Below are positions 1-8,393 of a stretch of DNA of 64,000 bases, in pieces; the stretch's first letter is position 1, and each line of letters begins with the position of its first letter. The position numbers and the translations under genes are program-made. The stretch lies in assembly GCA_944322675.1 (NCBI GenBank), contig CALUPO010000004.1, forward strand, positions 93,533 through 157,532, given 5' to 3'. This stretch comes from Candidatus Gastranaerophilales bacterium. Lineage in GTDB: Bacteria > Cyanobacteriota > Vampirovibrionia > Gastranaerophilales > Gastranaerophilaceae. The notes beneath the pieces are model-generated. The model was given only the letters and a program-made list of their open reading frames with translations. It was not told the origin of the DNA and ran no database searches.

Positions 1-2
1 AC

Positions 3-41
3 AAATATTATGTACTAGTCCCAATAAAATTTAAATTGTAA
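3..41 (+). CDS. 3' end of a toxin-like protein (cut by window edge)
   Basis: Frame 3 reads KYYVLVPIKFKL then TAA. The same ending closes the module at 2058-2312, so this is the tail of another copy whose body lies outside the window. A matching terminator and a membrane-protein gene follow, as they do after 2312. Function unknown; only the last 12 residues are visible. Confidence 0.6.
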   Translation, partial: KYYVLVPIKFKL

Positions 42-50
42 CAATAAATA

Positions 51-90
51 AGTCAAGCCGAATATCTATACAATTTGGCTTGACTTTTTA
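51..90 (+). terminator. Intrinsic terminator after toxin-like tail
   Basis: A perfect 9-bp stem (AGTCAAGCC/GGCTTGACT) with an AT-rich loop is followed by TTTTTAT. A near-identical hairpin is at 2319-2358 after the paralogous tail. Confidence 0.75.
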
Positions 91-114
91 TAAAAATTTA
101 AATATCATGAAGAA

Positions 115-687
115 ATGAGATTTATAAAAGACACATTAAGTTTTATATCCCAAGTTTTGCTAATTATTTTTGTTAATTTGTTTGTTGCTGATTTAACTTT
201 TTCAATTTTAATAATGACGTTGTATTATTATGTCAATGACAACTGTGATATTTGTGGAATTTTAAGTGCAATGTTATTTATTTTAAAATTTATCTCTTTA
301 CCTATTTTATATAAAGTATTATATAAAAAAAGCAAAAATAAAATAATTTTAGGGTTTATACATTTATTGAAAACCAATATATTGTTCAAAATATTTATTT
401 TATTTTTAACATTGATACCTGAAAATTTATTGTTTAATAAAAAGTTTAAACTTTTTGAAATTTTATTATATATATATGTTAGTCTCTTCGGCAGTTATCT
501 TTTTCTTTTCCTCTGGTGGGAAGTTGAAAAATGGTGGAAGAATGATTGTGACAAATGGTATGGTTCTAAAAGAATTAAAAATACAAAAATATATTTAGAA
601 ATTAATAAAATATTTAATAAAATTATATCTTCAATTTGCAAATTTCTAGAAAAAATTAAAAAAGTGCTAGATAAAAAGGTATTTTGA
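115..687 (+). CDS. Multi-pass membrane protein, WWEVEKWW family (candidate immunity protein)
   Basis: A 190-residue protein with about four hydrophobic segments, then the signature LFGSYLFLFLWWEVEKWW (about residues 123-140) and a basic, lysine-rich cytoplasmic-looking tail ending LDKKVF. Two paralogs, at 2383 and 3029, keep the signature and the ending while the middle differs, as if recombined in blocks. It follows a toxin-like tail and terminator, and its TGA overlaps the TTG start of the next toxin-like gene. Immunity is inferred from this arrangement only; no known family is recognised. Confidence 0.7.
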   Translation: MRFIKDTLSFISQVLLIIFVNLFVADLTFSILIMTLYYYVNDNCDICGILSAMLFILKFISLPILYKVLYKKSKNKIILGFIHLLKTNILFKIFILFLTLIPENLLFNKKFKLFEILLYIYVSLFGSYLFLFLWWEVEKWWKNDCDKWYGSKRIKNTKIYLEINKIFNKIISSICKFLEKIKKVLDKKVF

Positions 688-1547
688 GTTTTCGTCAAAA
701 ACTGTTCCAACCGACTCAAATGACAACAGCGGCTGCACCTTTGACATTAAACGGCGGAGTGGATAATTATGATGAACTTATGCAGCAACAAGACCTGATT
801 CTTCTTAAAAATCTATACCCCGATATCATGAGTCAGGTTGATGTTAGCCAATTGCCAATGACTATTAATAATTACAATCCATTGGATGTTGTGAATGATT
901 TTAAGGATGATATTAATAAAAACATAAACAATTATCTAAAAGATTATAAAAATACAAATTTAAACGAAAAATTGCAAGGTATTGTTTACGAAAATATTTT
1001 TCATCCTTTCTTGCCAATGGCAGCTAATAGTACAAGAAATGGTATGCATAATTTGAATGAAGCTAAAATAGATACTAATGCTAAAATTTATGAAAATTTA
1101 AATGATGTTGAAGATAAAAAAGTAGTTGATTTTTTGCAAAATACTGTTAAAGTTCCTAAAAATGTTAAAGGAATAAATTACAATGCAAAATCATATGTTT
1201 CCCAAAACCTTGGAAATTCACCTGAAATTAGCAAATTTATAATTGACAACTTTGAAGCATTGGAAAATAATAAAATAACTCAGGCTCCTGTTGAGTGGCG
1301 GTATAATTCATCTGACAAAAGCAATAGTTTAGACAGATTTTTTGCATTTCAACATGCTACAATAATGAATCCAAAAATCGATTCTAATGGTGTATTTACT
1401 GCTAAAATCATTGATTACACTGATTTTGAATATCGAAATGGAAAATCTGTAACTAATATTCCAAATAATTGGGGTTATAATATGCAACAAAAAGGAAATT
1501 ATAAAAATTATTTTAATGTAATTGAAATTGAAAGGAAATTAAGATGA
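684..1547 (+). CDS. Modular toxin-like protein with phage-like N-terminus
   Basis: A 287-residue soluble protein. The TTG start overlaps the upstream TGA and has AAAAGG just before it; an ATG at 720 is the alternative. The first 60 or so residues (rich in Q, L, T, A) have a base composition unlike the AT-rich remainder and may be a phage-structural or delivery module. The last 75 residues (from FAFQHATIMNP) align by eye with 2058-2312 (FSIGHGTILNP), a shared C-terminal module. It overlaps the next membrane-protein gene by 4 bp (ATGA), typical of a toxin-immunity pair. Catalytic activity is not evident. Confidence 0.6.
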   Translation: MSFRQKLFQPTQMTTAAAPLTLNGGVDNYDELMQQQDLILLKNLYPDIMSQVDVSQLPMTINNYNPLDVVNDFKDDINKNINNYLKDYKNTNLNEKLQGIVYENIFHPFLPMAANSTRNGMHNLNEAKIDTNAKIYENLNDVEDKKVVDFLQNTVKVPKNVKGINYNAKSYVSQNLGNSPEISKFIIDNFEALENNKITQAPVEWRYNSSDKSNSLDRFFAFQHATIMNPKIDSNGVFTAKIIDYTDFEYRNGKSVTNIPNNWGYNMQQKGNYKNYFNVIEIERKLR

Positions 1548-2044
1548 ATCTATTTAATAATCAAGATATTCGTAATTTATTGTTAATAATATTTACTTAT
1601 ATGGCAATTGCTTCTATACCTTTATTATTAACTATCTGTTTAATATTAATTTATATGATTGAAGTAGATGGTGAATATCTTAATTCAGGACTTATTCTTG
1701 TATTATTTTTACCATGTATAATTGCTTATATTTTTAAGATACTAATTTTACCAATAACAAGTTTTATTATATATAAAAAAAGTTTCAATCCTTATGTAAA
1801 ATATATGTTTCAAACTTTTAAAATACCATTTTTATTATTAATTAGTGTAGTAATTTTAGATACATCTGTTTGTTTTAGCATGTCTTGTTTAATTAATGCT
1901 GATGACTATAAATATATCAAATATTGCATTTATCTACCGCTTTTTTCCTTTTTAAGTTTTTATTTGCCTTTTTATATTGTTTCATTTTTTTGTGCATTAA
2001 AATATAAATTTTTTAATAATAAAATAAATAGACAAAACCGATAA
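1544..2044 (+). CDS. Small membrane protein, candidate immunity partner of 684-1547
   Basis: A 166-residue protein with about four strongly hydrophobic segments (roughly 13-37, 45-70, 88-112, 129-152) and a basic tail. It starts inside the stop of the preceding toxin-like gene (ATGA overlap), so the two are translationally coupled. It is not similar to the WWEVEKWW family. A membrane immunity role is inferred from position. Confidence 0.6.
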   Translation: MNLFNNQDIRNLLLIIFTYMAIASIPLLLTICLILIYMIEVDGEYLNSGLILVLFLPCIIAYIFKILILPITSFIIYKKSFNPYVKYMFQTFKIPFLLLISVVILDTSVCFSMSCLINADDYKYIKYCIYLPLFSFLSFYLPFYIVSFFCALKYKFFNNKINRQNR

Positions 2045-2057
2045 AATAGGTATAGAA

Positions 2058-2312
2058 TTGAATCAGGACAAGAACTTGCATTTTTCAATTGGTCATGGAA
2101 CGATATTAAACCCGTATGTAGACAATCAAGGCTATTTTAATGGTGTTTTATATGATATTTATGATTTTGATTTAATAGATTTTGATTTTTCTGATTGGGA
2201 AAATATTAAAAATAGTAAAACTACCGCAATAAATAATATAGCGTATGGCTTGCAAAAAGCAAACCATATAGATAAATACTATGTATTAGTCCCGATAAAA
2301 TTTAAGTTATAA
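2058..2312 (+). pseudogene. Orphan C-terminal toxin module
   Basis: The 84 residues starting near LHFSIGHGTILNP match the C-terminal third of 684-1547. There is no ATG and no ribosome binding site, only a weak TTG, so this looks like an orphan cassette or truncated gene left 3' of an intact toxin-immunity pair, as in polymorphic toxin loci. It ends YYVLVPIKFKL, nearly the same as the tail at 3-41. Confidence 0.55.
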
Positions 2313-2318
2313 TAAACA

Positions 2319-2358
2319 AGTCAAGCCGAATATTTATATAATTTGGCTTGACTTTTTA
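2319..2358 (+). terminator. Intrinsic terminator after orphan module
   Basis: Stem AGTCAAGCC/GGCTTGACT with AT loop, then TTTTTAT; paralogous to the terminator at 51-90. Confidence 0.75.
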
Positions 2359-2382
2359 TGAAAATTTAAATATTATGATGAA

Positions 2383-2919
2383 ATGAGATTTATAAAAGAC
2401 ACATTAAGTTTTATATTCCAAGTTTTGCTAATTATTTTTGTTAATTTGTTTGTTGCAGGTTTCATATCATTTATAATATTAGCATTGTGTATGTATGCCA
2501 ATGAAGATAGTAACATTTGTCAATATTTAGATTTAGTGTATCCTATTTTAAAGTTCACCTCTTTACCAATTTTGTACAATACTTTAAATAAAATTAGCAA
2601 AAATAAAATAATTTTAGGATTTATAAATTTATTGAAAACCAATATATTATTTAAAATATTTATTTTATTTTTAACATTAATACCAGAATATTTATTTTTT
2701 ATTTCTAACTCAAAGGCTACCAATATTTTTGCATATGTATATGTATATATATATATTGGTCTCTTCGGCAGTTATGTATTTCTGTTTCTTTGGTGGGAAG
2801 TTGAGAAATGGTGGAGGAGAGAAAAAGATAAAGGAAATAAGTATGTTTGTGCTGTTTGTGAGTGGTGTGTGAAGGCTCAAAACAATGTTGTAGCTTTGCT
2901 GAATAGGAAAGTGTTTTAA
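2383..2919 (+). CDS. Multi-pass membrane protein, WWEVEKWW family
   Basis: 178 residues. The first 25 are almost identical to those of 115-687 (MRFIKDTLSF, FQVLLIIFVNLFVAG), the middle diverges, and the signature FLFLWWEVEKWW returns at about residue 132. The tail (RREKDKGNKYVCAVCEWC) differs from the paralogs. The DNA from the preceding tail through the first 70 bases of this gene is a diverged duplicate of 1-185. Candidate immunity protein for the orphan module before it; inferred from context. Confidence 0.65.
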   Translation: MRFIKDTLSFIFQVLLIIFVNLFVAGFISFIILALCMYANEDSNICQYLDLVYPILKFTSLPILYNTLNKISKNKIILGFINLLKTNILFKIFILFLTLIPEYLFFISNSKATNIFAYVYVYIYIGLFGSYVFLFLWWEVEKWWRREKDKGNKYVCAVCEWCVKAQNNVVALLNRKVF

Positions 2920-2970
2920 TTTTTATAATAAATTTAATCATTATCAAAATTCCTAAAAATCAATGGGAAA

Positions 2971-3005
2971 AATACAACCGGCCATAAAGCTGGTTGTATT
3001 TTTTT
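2971..3005 (+). terminator. Intrinsic terminator
   Basis: A 12-bp stem, AATACAACCGGC paired with GCTGGTTGTATT with one G-U pair, is followed by a T run. It closes the 2383-2919 gene. Confidence 0.85.
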
Positions 3006-3028
3006 ATTAATATGTTAATATTTAATCC

Positions 3029-3748
3029 ATGAAAAAAATAAATTCCAAAAAATTTTTAATTAACTATTTTAATATTATTTTAATAAATTTCTTTTTTGCA
3101 GATGTTTGTGTAGTTACATTCATATGGGGAATATTACTTTATTTACTAGATTCCTATCTTGAATTACCATATAGTGATAATATGACTGAATACGCAATAA
3201 AATATAATAATGAATTAGCAAGTTTTTTTTGGATTTTATTCATTATTATCGCTATAATGTTTTGTTTTTTGAAATTATTAGTTTTACCAATATTTTATAA
3301 TATGTTGGAAACAAAAAGTAAAAATGTTAAAATTGTTAAATTTATTAAAAATGTAAAACATAAATGGGTAATGAAATTATTTGTTTTATTTATATCAATA
3401 ATGCCTTTTTTATTATGGAAGATATTAAATGATTCTTTATTAAGCAAAGAAATTTGGTATTGCTTTGTCTTTTTCTGTATAATTTTGGGTCTCTTCGGCA
3501 GTTATTTATTTCTGTTTCTTTGGTGGGAGGTTGAAAAATGGTGGAAGAATGATTGTGATAAATGGTATGGTTCTAAAAGAATTAAAAATACAAAATTATA
3601 TTTAGAAATTAATAAAATATTTAATAAAATTCAAGATTTTAATTATCAAAATTTTCAAAAATGTCAAAAAATTGTTTTTGTTATTTTAACACCAATTTAC
3701 AAATTTCTGGAAAAAATTAAAAAAGTGCTAGATAAAAAGGTGTTTTAA
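3029..3748 (+). CDS. Multi-pass membrane protein, WWEVEKWW family (longest copy)
   Basis: 239 residues. The N-terminal two thirds are unrelated to the paralogs at sequence level but similarly hydrophobic (about four membrane segments). From LGLFGSYLFLFLWWEVEKWW onward, protein and DNA are nearly identical to 115-687, with an extra stretch (about residues 196-215) before the common LEKIKKVLDKKVF ending. It has its own terminators on both sides. It looks like a chimera formed by recombination at the conserved 3' block. Function unknown; candidate immunity protein. Confidence 0.65.
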   Translation: MKKINSKKFLINYFNIILINFFFADVCVVTFIWGILLYLLDSYLELPYSDNMTEYAIKYNNELASFFWILFIIIAIMFCFLKLLVLPIFYNMLETKSKNVKIVKFIKNVKHKWVMKLFVLFISIMPFLLWKILNDSLLSKEIWYCFVFFCIILGLFGSYLFLFLWWEVEKWWKNDCDKWYGSKRIKNTKLYLEINKIFNKIQDFNYQNFQKCQKIVFVILTPIYKFLEKIKKVLDKKVF

Positions 3749-3776
3749 ATATACACTTTTTATAAATATTTATTAG

Positions 3777-3810
3777 TATCACTTTTATAACTTAAAAGTG
3801 ATATTTTTTT
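3777..3810 (+). terminator. Intrinsic terminator before the phage block
   Basis: A perfect 10-bp stem (ATCACTTTTA/TAAAAGTGAT) with a 5-nt loop and eight T residues; separates the toxin island from the scaffold-portal genes. Confidence 0.85.
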
Positions 3811-3849
3811 GCAAATTGTAATAGTTATTAAAAGAAAGAGGTAAAATTT

Positions 3850-4482
3850 ATGCAAAATTTAAAAACTACACAAGAGTCAGTTATCGACAATATGAAAAAA
3901 ATTCAGGCGCTTGTAAACGCCGGGAAAATTGACACCAAAGTCGGAACAGCTTTATTAAATCAGATGCTTATTGATTCATTAAACAAAAATTCGCAAAATG
4001 GTGCCAATTTTCCATCTAATTTAAATCAAAATCAAGGATTTTTGCCGCAAAGTAACACGCCAAATGCACAGATACCATTGGGTATTACTGATGCTTTAAA
4101 ACAATTCGAAATGAATAATACTGATTTTTTCAAAAAACCTTCACGTCAATCACTAAGAGAATATTTGGAAAAAAACATCGATGAAATGACTCCTCAACAA
4201 ATTGAAGCTATTTCAAAACTTGTTACAACTCTTGAATCAGGGGCTGTTAATGATTATATTAATCAAATGAATTATCAAAAACAACTTGAAAATGCCAACA
4301 AGGAAGCTATTTCAAAAATGAACACAAATGTTGCAAATGCTGCAAATTCCTCAAGTGGGGGTGTTTTAAATAAAATATTTACACGTGAAGATGTTAAAAA
4401 TATGTCAACTGACGAATTTTTAGCGAATGAAGCTCAAATTATGGCACAATTACGTGAAGAAATGAAAAATAGAAAAAAATAA
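3850..4482 (+). CDS. Scaffold-like phage head protein carrying the TRE C-terminal motif
   Basis: 210 residues, hydrophilic, Gln/Asn-rich and largely helical, preceded by AAAGAGG. Position (two genes before the portal), size and low complexity fit a procapsid scaffold. The last 40 residues are lysine-rich and include FTREDVKNMSTDEF, followed by LANEAQIMAQL. Scaffolds such as that of P22 bind coat protein through a helical C-terminus, so this segment is the likely coat-binding part. The same segment closes the effector proteins at 7770, 9107, 10721 and 13678. The scaffold assignment is inference; the shared motif is seen directly. Confidence 0.6.
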   Translation: MQNLKTTQESVIDNMKKIQALVNAGKIDTKVGTALLNQMLIDSLNKNSQNGANFPSNLNQNQGFLPQSNTPNAQIPLGITDALKQFEMNNTDFFKKPSRQSLREYLEKNIDEMTPQQIEAISKLVTTLESGAVNDYINQMNYQKQLENANKEAISKMNTNVANAANSSSGGVLNKIFTREDVKNMSTDEFLANEAQIMAQLREEMKNRKK

Positions 4483-4506
4483 AACTTTTTTAGATTGGAT
4501 GTTAAT

Positions 4507-4734
4507 ATGGAAAAAATTATTGATTTCTCTCCTTTTTTAATCATAGTTTTTGTCTTTTTTATTCAACATAAAATTTTTGTCACTCCCTGTATGCTCGAAA
4601 AAAAACATCGTGAAATTTTAAATGAAATTCACATCAAATTTGCTTCTATGCATACTGTTCAAGCTCTTAAAGAACAAATGGATGACATTAAAGATAAAAT
4701 TGACAAAATTTATGATGCTTTAATAAAATCATAA
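4507..4734 (+). CDS. Small protein with one membrane segment and coiled coil
   Basis: 75 residues from ATG 4507, with GGA placed 6 nt upstream; an in-frame ATG sits at 4495. One hydrophobic segment (FLIIVFVFFIQHKIFV) is followed by a helical region with coiled-coil character to the C-terminus. It lies between the scaffold-like gene and the portal gene and is closed by a strong terminator. It could be a holin-like or membrane-anchored phage accessory protein. Family not recognised. Confidence 0.5.
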   Translation: MEKIIDFSPFLIIVFVFFIQHKIFVTPCMLEKKHREILNEIHIKFASMHTVQALKEQMDDIKDKIDKIYDALIKS

Positions 4735-4764
4735 AATCTAATTTTAAGTTTTTATGGTTTGTTA

Positions 4765-4808
4765 TTGTGACATATAGATTTATAAATCTATATGTCACAA
4801 TTTTTTTA
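4765..4808 (+). terminator. Strong intrinsic terminator
   Basis: An 18-bp perfect inverted repeat, beginning TTGTGACATATAGATTTA, is followed by T8. It separates the scaffold-like unit from the portal gene. Confidence 0.85.
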
Positions 4809-4847
4809 TATTATTTTTTTGTTACTTTTATATAAGGATTTTGCTTT

Positions 4848-6623
4848 ATGAATGATTTTATAAATGATTACAGTCAATTATCAATTCACGAAAATCAAAA
4901 ACTTGCTTCAAAAGTTGTCTTTTGTTTTGACAAATACGATGAAATGAGACAACGACAACTTATAAATATTCGTGAATTAAAAAATGAAATATATTTAAAT
5001 AAAAACTTTAAAAATACAAATTGGAAAAATAACGTTTCGTTACCTGATATTTACGAACTTGCACAAACTTTAAAATCACATTTAATTGAAAATTTATATT
5101 CCAATCCTGAAAATATGTTTGATGTTATTGGTATAAATCCTCAAGCCCAAAGTCTTGCAAATTCTCACAAGGCTATGCTTGTTAATATGTTTGACAGGAT
5201 GAATTTAAAAAATGAAATGGAAAAACTTGTTGATAGCATTGTTGAATCAGGTGAAGCAACTTTGTTTGTAGGATGGAATACAAAATATAAGAAAAAAAGA
5301 AGACCACAAACTCTGGAAGAACAATTTTTGAATCCCACAAATGACGGATTTGTTGTTGAAGACGTTGTAACTTATGACGGACCTTCCGTTAAGTGTATTG
5401 ACCCTGTGGATTTTGTTTTTGATATTGCAAATATTCAAAATTTTGAGTCCTGTGCTAAAATTTATCGAACTTATATGGATGTTAACGAAATTATTGATAA
5501 TAAAAGCAATAATATGTTAAATCCTCAAATAATTGATGAACTTAGACAAATAGCAAATGTTAAATCACTTAAAACCCTTGGCAACTTATCTTCTTTAAAA
5601 ATTGTTGATGGAGGATATTCCAACATTTACGATTCAGATTTAATGAAAGCACGTGCACGTAAAGGAAATAAACTTGAAGTGCTTGAATTTTATGGTGATA
5701 TTCAAAAACCTGATGGAACTATTTTAAAGAATTATCTTGTCACAGTTGTTGCACGAACAAAGGTTGTTAGATTTGAACCTAATCCTTTTGTTATAAATCC
5801 TTTTATTTATGCCTCAATTATTGAAGATCCAGAAACTAAACGCGGGGTTTCACCTTTAAAGGTAGCTATGATTTTATCTTCAATATCATCTGAAATTTTA
5901 AATAAACAACTTGATGCTTTGTCTTTGACAATCAATCCTCCATATCTTGCTCCTAAAGGATGTTTTAAGGGTGAGCAAGTTGTTACACCGGGGAAAATAA
6001 TTGAATATGATTCAGCTTTAATGCCTCAACAGCCATTACCGCTTGATTTTACACAGGCTGTTAGAGGATGGGATTTTATCCGATTTTTTAAAGCTCAAAT
6101 TGAATCCGCTACCGGTATTTTTAAGAATATGTCAGGTCAATTGGAGCAGGATGTTGAGAAAACAGCAACTGAATTTACTTATTCTGTATCTTCACAGGCT
6201 ATTAGGTTAAACATGCTCATTGACTCTATTTCAAGAAAAATTATTATACCTATGATTCAGGCTGTTGCTGAAATTACTTCAAACTTTAAATTTGGCAATG
6301 AAACTGTTGTTTATAGTGAAAATGGTGCTGTTAAATTTATCGATATTAATGATAATGTGCGTTGTTCTTATGATTTTCTTTATCGTTATGGCGATAGAAA
6401 AGCAAGCATTGATAGAAAATCCAAATTTTCACAGCTATTTAACCTTATTTCATCTTTTGCTAAAATACCTGATTTCACTTCTAAAATCAATTGGGATAAG
6501 TGTTTTAAATATGCTCTTGAACAGTTTGGTGTTGAAAACACTCAAGCATTTATCAATGAAAATGTTCCTGCTAATAATACAACCTTGCCTTCAAATCAGA
6601 TTACAAATGGCTCAAAGCAATAG
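4848..6623 (+). CDS. Phage portal (head-tail connector) protein
   Basis: 591 residues, start supported by AAGGA 9 nt upstream. Size and organisation fit podovirus-type portals: a helical N-terminal region (YDEMRQRQL), a central wing with the early segment LPDIYELAQTLKSHL, a stem-clip region around VSPLKVAMILSSISSEILNKQLDALSL, and a C-terminal helical crown region with SGQLEQDVEKTATEF. The portal is the DNA gate at one capsid vertex. It is intact. It lies downstream of the scaffold-like gene, with the effector island between it and the coat gene. Assignment rests on overall similarity to portal families. Confidence 0.75.
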   Translation: MNDFINDYSQLSIHENQKLASKVVFCFDKYDEMRQRQLINIRELKNEIYLNKNFKNTNWKNNVSLPDIYELAQTLKSHLIENLYSNPENMFDVIGINPQAQSLANSHKAMLVNMFDRMNLKNEMEKLVDSIVESGEATLFVGWNTKYKKKRRPQTLEEQFLNPTNDGFVVEDVVTYDGPSVKCIDPVDFVFDIANIQNFESCAKIYRTYMDVNEIIDNKSNNMLNPQIIDELRQIANVKSLKTLGNLSSLKIVDGGYSNIYDSDLMKARARKGNKLEVLEFYGDIQKPDGTILKNYLVTVVARTKVVRFEPNPFVINPFIYASIIEDPETKRGVSPLKVAMILSSISSEILNKQLDALSLTINPPYLAPKGCFKGEQVVTPGKIIEYDSALMPQQPLPLDFTQAVRGWDFIRFFKAQIESATGIFKNMSGQLEQDVEKTATEFTYSVSSQAIRLNMLIDSISRKIIIPMIQAVAEITSNFKFGNETVVYSENGAVKFIDINDNVRCSYDFLYRYGDRKASIDRKSKFSQLFNLISSFAKIPDFTSKINWDKCFKYALEQFGVENTQAFINENVPANNTTLPSNQITNGSKQ

Positions 6624-6673
6624 TTATAAATGGGAAAAAGCTTAGGGGCGTTTCTTACGCCCTTTGAGCTTTA

Positions 6674-7048
6674 TCATTTTATAAATAATGAATTAAAAAG
6701 CACATAAAATATTGTTATAGTGAATATCGACAAATATAAAAGCATTATTGAAAATCCAATAATAAAAAAAATATTATAGATTTTATTTTCCAAAATGAAC
6801 TTATTTTTTATTTTTAAGCCGAATGTGTATTCTATTGTCCATACTATTATTGCAAATGCTATTAAAAGAATAGTTATAAAAATAGTTAATATTGTACAAA
6901 AAGCTATAACATTGCCTTCATTAACTCTAATAAGTTTTTTAATTAAACTTATAAAAAAATAAATTAAAAATAAACCTATGTATGATAATAAGTTATTGCA
7001 AAATGATAATTTAGATTTATAAAAAAAACAAGAAAGGAATTTATACAT
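6674..7048 (-). CDS. Small 4-TM membrane protein, NKIYNIFFIIG family (candidate immunity)
   Basis: 124 residues if started at ATG 7048; a TTG two codons earlier is possible. About four hydrophobic segments, with the signature ENKIYNIFFIIGF before the last one. Members of this family lie on the minus strand directly before each + strand effector (7333, 8731, 10303, 11913, 12728, 13215). Here the start codon abuts the start of a decayed effector (7049-7147) in a CATATG palindrome. The orphaned state, immunity kept and toxin lost, is what is expected of an immunity gene. Confidence 0.6.
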   Translation of the reverse strand: MYKFLSCFFYKSKLSFCNNLLSYIGLFLIYFFISLIKKLIRVNEGNVIAFCTILTIFITILLIAFAIIVWTIEYTFGLKIKNKFILENKIYNIFFIIGFSIMLLYLSIFTITIFYVLFNSLFIK

Positions 7049-7147
7049 ATGCAAAATAATAAACTAAACAATAAGCTAATTCAACTTTCAGGATACATAT
7101 ATAAAAGCGTTAATAATAAAAAACCTAAAGATTGGCTTTTAAGTTAA
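7049..7147 (+). pseudogene. Decayed lipase-effector N-terminus
   Basis: A 32-codon remnant with a good ribosome site (GAAAGGA). It reads MQNNKLNNKLIQLSGYIYKS then KPKDWLLS and stop. This aligns with the start of the lipase effector at 9107 (MQNYKLHNDLKQLSEYIYKS). Everything after the first 32 codons is deleted. Confidence 0.7.
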
Positions 7148-7149
7148 AT

Positions 7150-7302
7150 ATTTTTTAATTACAAATACAATAAATGGCTTACAAAAAATAAATAAAACCA
7201 CAAAGTATACATTATGTGATTATAATACATCAAAAGAAAGGAATGTAAATTATGCAAAAAAGCTTTAGGGCAATTATTTTCATTTTAGGTTTTATTATTT
7301 TA
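7150..7302. pseudogene. Fragments of another immunity/effector cassette
   Basis: 7152-7210 resembles, on the minus strand, the middle of the immunity-type gene at 8731-9069 (similar bases around AATTACAAA and ACAATAAATG). At 7252 an ATG with AAAGGAATG before it opens a 16-codon stub, MQKSFRAIIFILGFIIL. This reads as the scar of a lost divergent pair between two surviving cassettes. Confidence 0.4.
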
Positions 7303-7332
7303 TAAATAACAGAGTATTATAACTAACACTAC

Positions 7333-7728
7333 TTATTTATTTATATAAAATGACATTATAATAAATGCTATTATAAAATAGTATATTGGTAAAGCCGAGA
7401 ATATTACACCTAGCCAAAATAAAATATTATTATATTTAGAACATTTAATTTCTTTAAAACCATTAAAAGGATTGTCTTTTTTTGTAAAATATTCAAATAT
7501 CGCAAATATAATAAAGAAAATCAATAATAACACACTAATACAATAATAAAAACTAAATATTAAATCTAAAAAATAATCATCTTCTTGGTAAATATTGTTC
7601 AATTTTAGATATATAAAATGGTCAGGCATTACTATAAAATAAAAAATTAAATTAAAAATAATATTTAAATATCCAATAAATGATAGTGCTTTAAAAGCAA
7701 TAAAATTTTTTAAAATATTAAAATTCAT
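7333..7728 (-). CDS. Small 4-TM membrane protein, candidate immunity for 7770
   Basis: 131 residues, about four membrane segments, with KYNNILFWLGV in the position of the family signature (NKIYNIFFIIG). The start at 7728 lies 41 bp from the divergent start of the effector at 7770, so the promoters must overlap. It belongs to the same architectural family as 6674, 8731, 10303, 11913, 12728 and 13215, though pairwise identity is low, as expected of immunity proteins matched to different toxins. Confidence 0.6.
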   Translation of the reverse strand: MNFNILKNFIAFKALSFIGYLNIIFNLIFYFIVMPDHFIYLKLNNIYQEDDYFLDLIFSFYYCISVLLLIFFIIFAIFEYFTKKDNPFNGFKEIKCSKYNNILFWLGVIFSALPIYYFIIAFIIMSFYINK

Positions 7729-7769
7729 AACTTATATTATACAACAAAATTTAGCAGAAAGGACTACTT

Positions 7770-8393
7770 ATGAGCAATAAAAATTTAAATAAAAAATTTC
7801 ATGCAGAAATAGATGCAAAAACAAAACAGTATCAAAAAATATATGATTTTGAAATAAGTTCAGATCCAAAACATCCAACTTGGAATAATGAATCTGACGC
7901 ATTTAAACATGCTTTTATGCAAGCAATTTTGGCTCAACGATATACAATCCCAATGAGTTTTGTAGCAGGGTGGTTTCATGAAATTGACGGAACTATTAAA
8001 GGACAACCAGTAAGTGAACTTAATATAGACTTGTGGAATAATAAGATTGGAAGAGAAATATTTAATGAAGTCAAATGGGAATTAATGGGAAAAAAAAGAA
8101 AAGATTACCCATCAAAAAGAATAGAAGATATTTATGCTCAAAAAATTGTTGAACGTATGAAAAATGGAGATTTAATAACTAATCCAAATGACAAGCGGCA
8201 GTTTAAAGAATATGATAAATATTTTAAAAATAAAAATAAAGACAAATCCACAGGTGAAGCAGCTCCAGTTAACAATATTTACACCCGTGAAATGATAGGT
8301 AAAATGACAGCTGATGAATATCTGCAACATGAGCCAATGATAATGGAGCAATTAAAAACAGCTTTAAAATATTTTATTAATATCTTTTTATAA
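7770..8393 (+). CDS. Effector with DUF6973-like domain and TRE motif, 3' end disrupted by repeat
   Basis: 207 residues as read. Residues 35-110 contain SDAFKHAFMQAIL, then WFHEIDG, then IDLWNNKIGREI, matching the DAF(R/K)HA...H-E...DLxNNxxGR pattern of the DUF6973 domain found in polymorphic toxins. Residues 168-196 hold IYTREMIGKMTADEYL and EPMIMEQLKT, the scaffold-like motif. Coding then runs into an R1 repeat (8394-8582), which replaces the original end; the lost tail is still readable at 8596-8673. Ribosome site AGAAAGGA. Activity of the domain is not certain. Confidence 0.65.
   Translation: MSNKNLNKKFHAEIDAKTKQYQKIYDFEISSDPKHPTWNNESDAFKHAFMQAILAQRYTIPMSFVAGWFHEIDGTIKGQPVSELNIDLWNNKIGREIFNEVKWELMGKKRKDYPSKRIEDIYAQKIVERMKNGDLITNPNDKRQFKEYDKYFKNKNKDKSTGEAAPVNNIYTREMIGKMTADEYLQHEPMIMEQLKTALKYFINIFL

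Noticed and set aside
6265..6645. 126-codon hydrophobic frame inside the portal gene
   Set aside because: It overlaps the portal gene completely in another frame and has no ribosome site; the Leu/Ile-rich reading is a composition effect.
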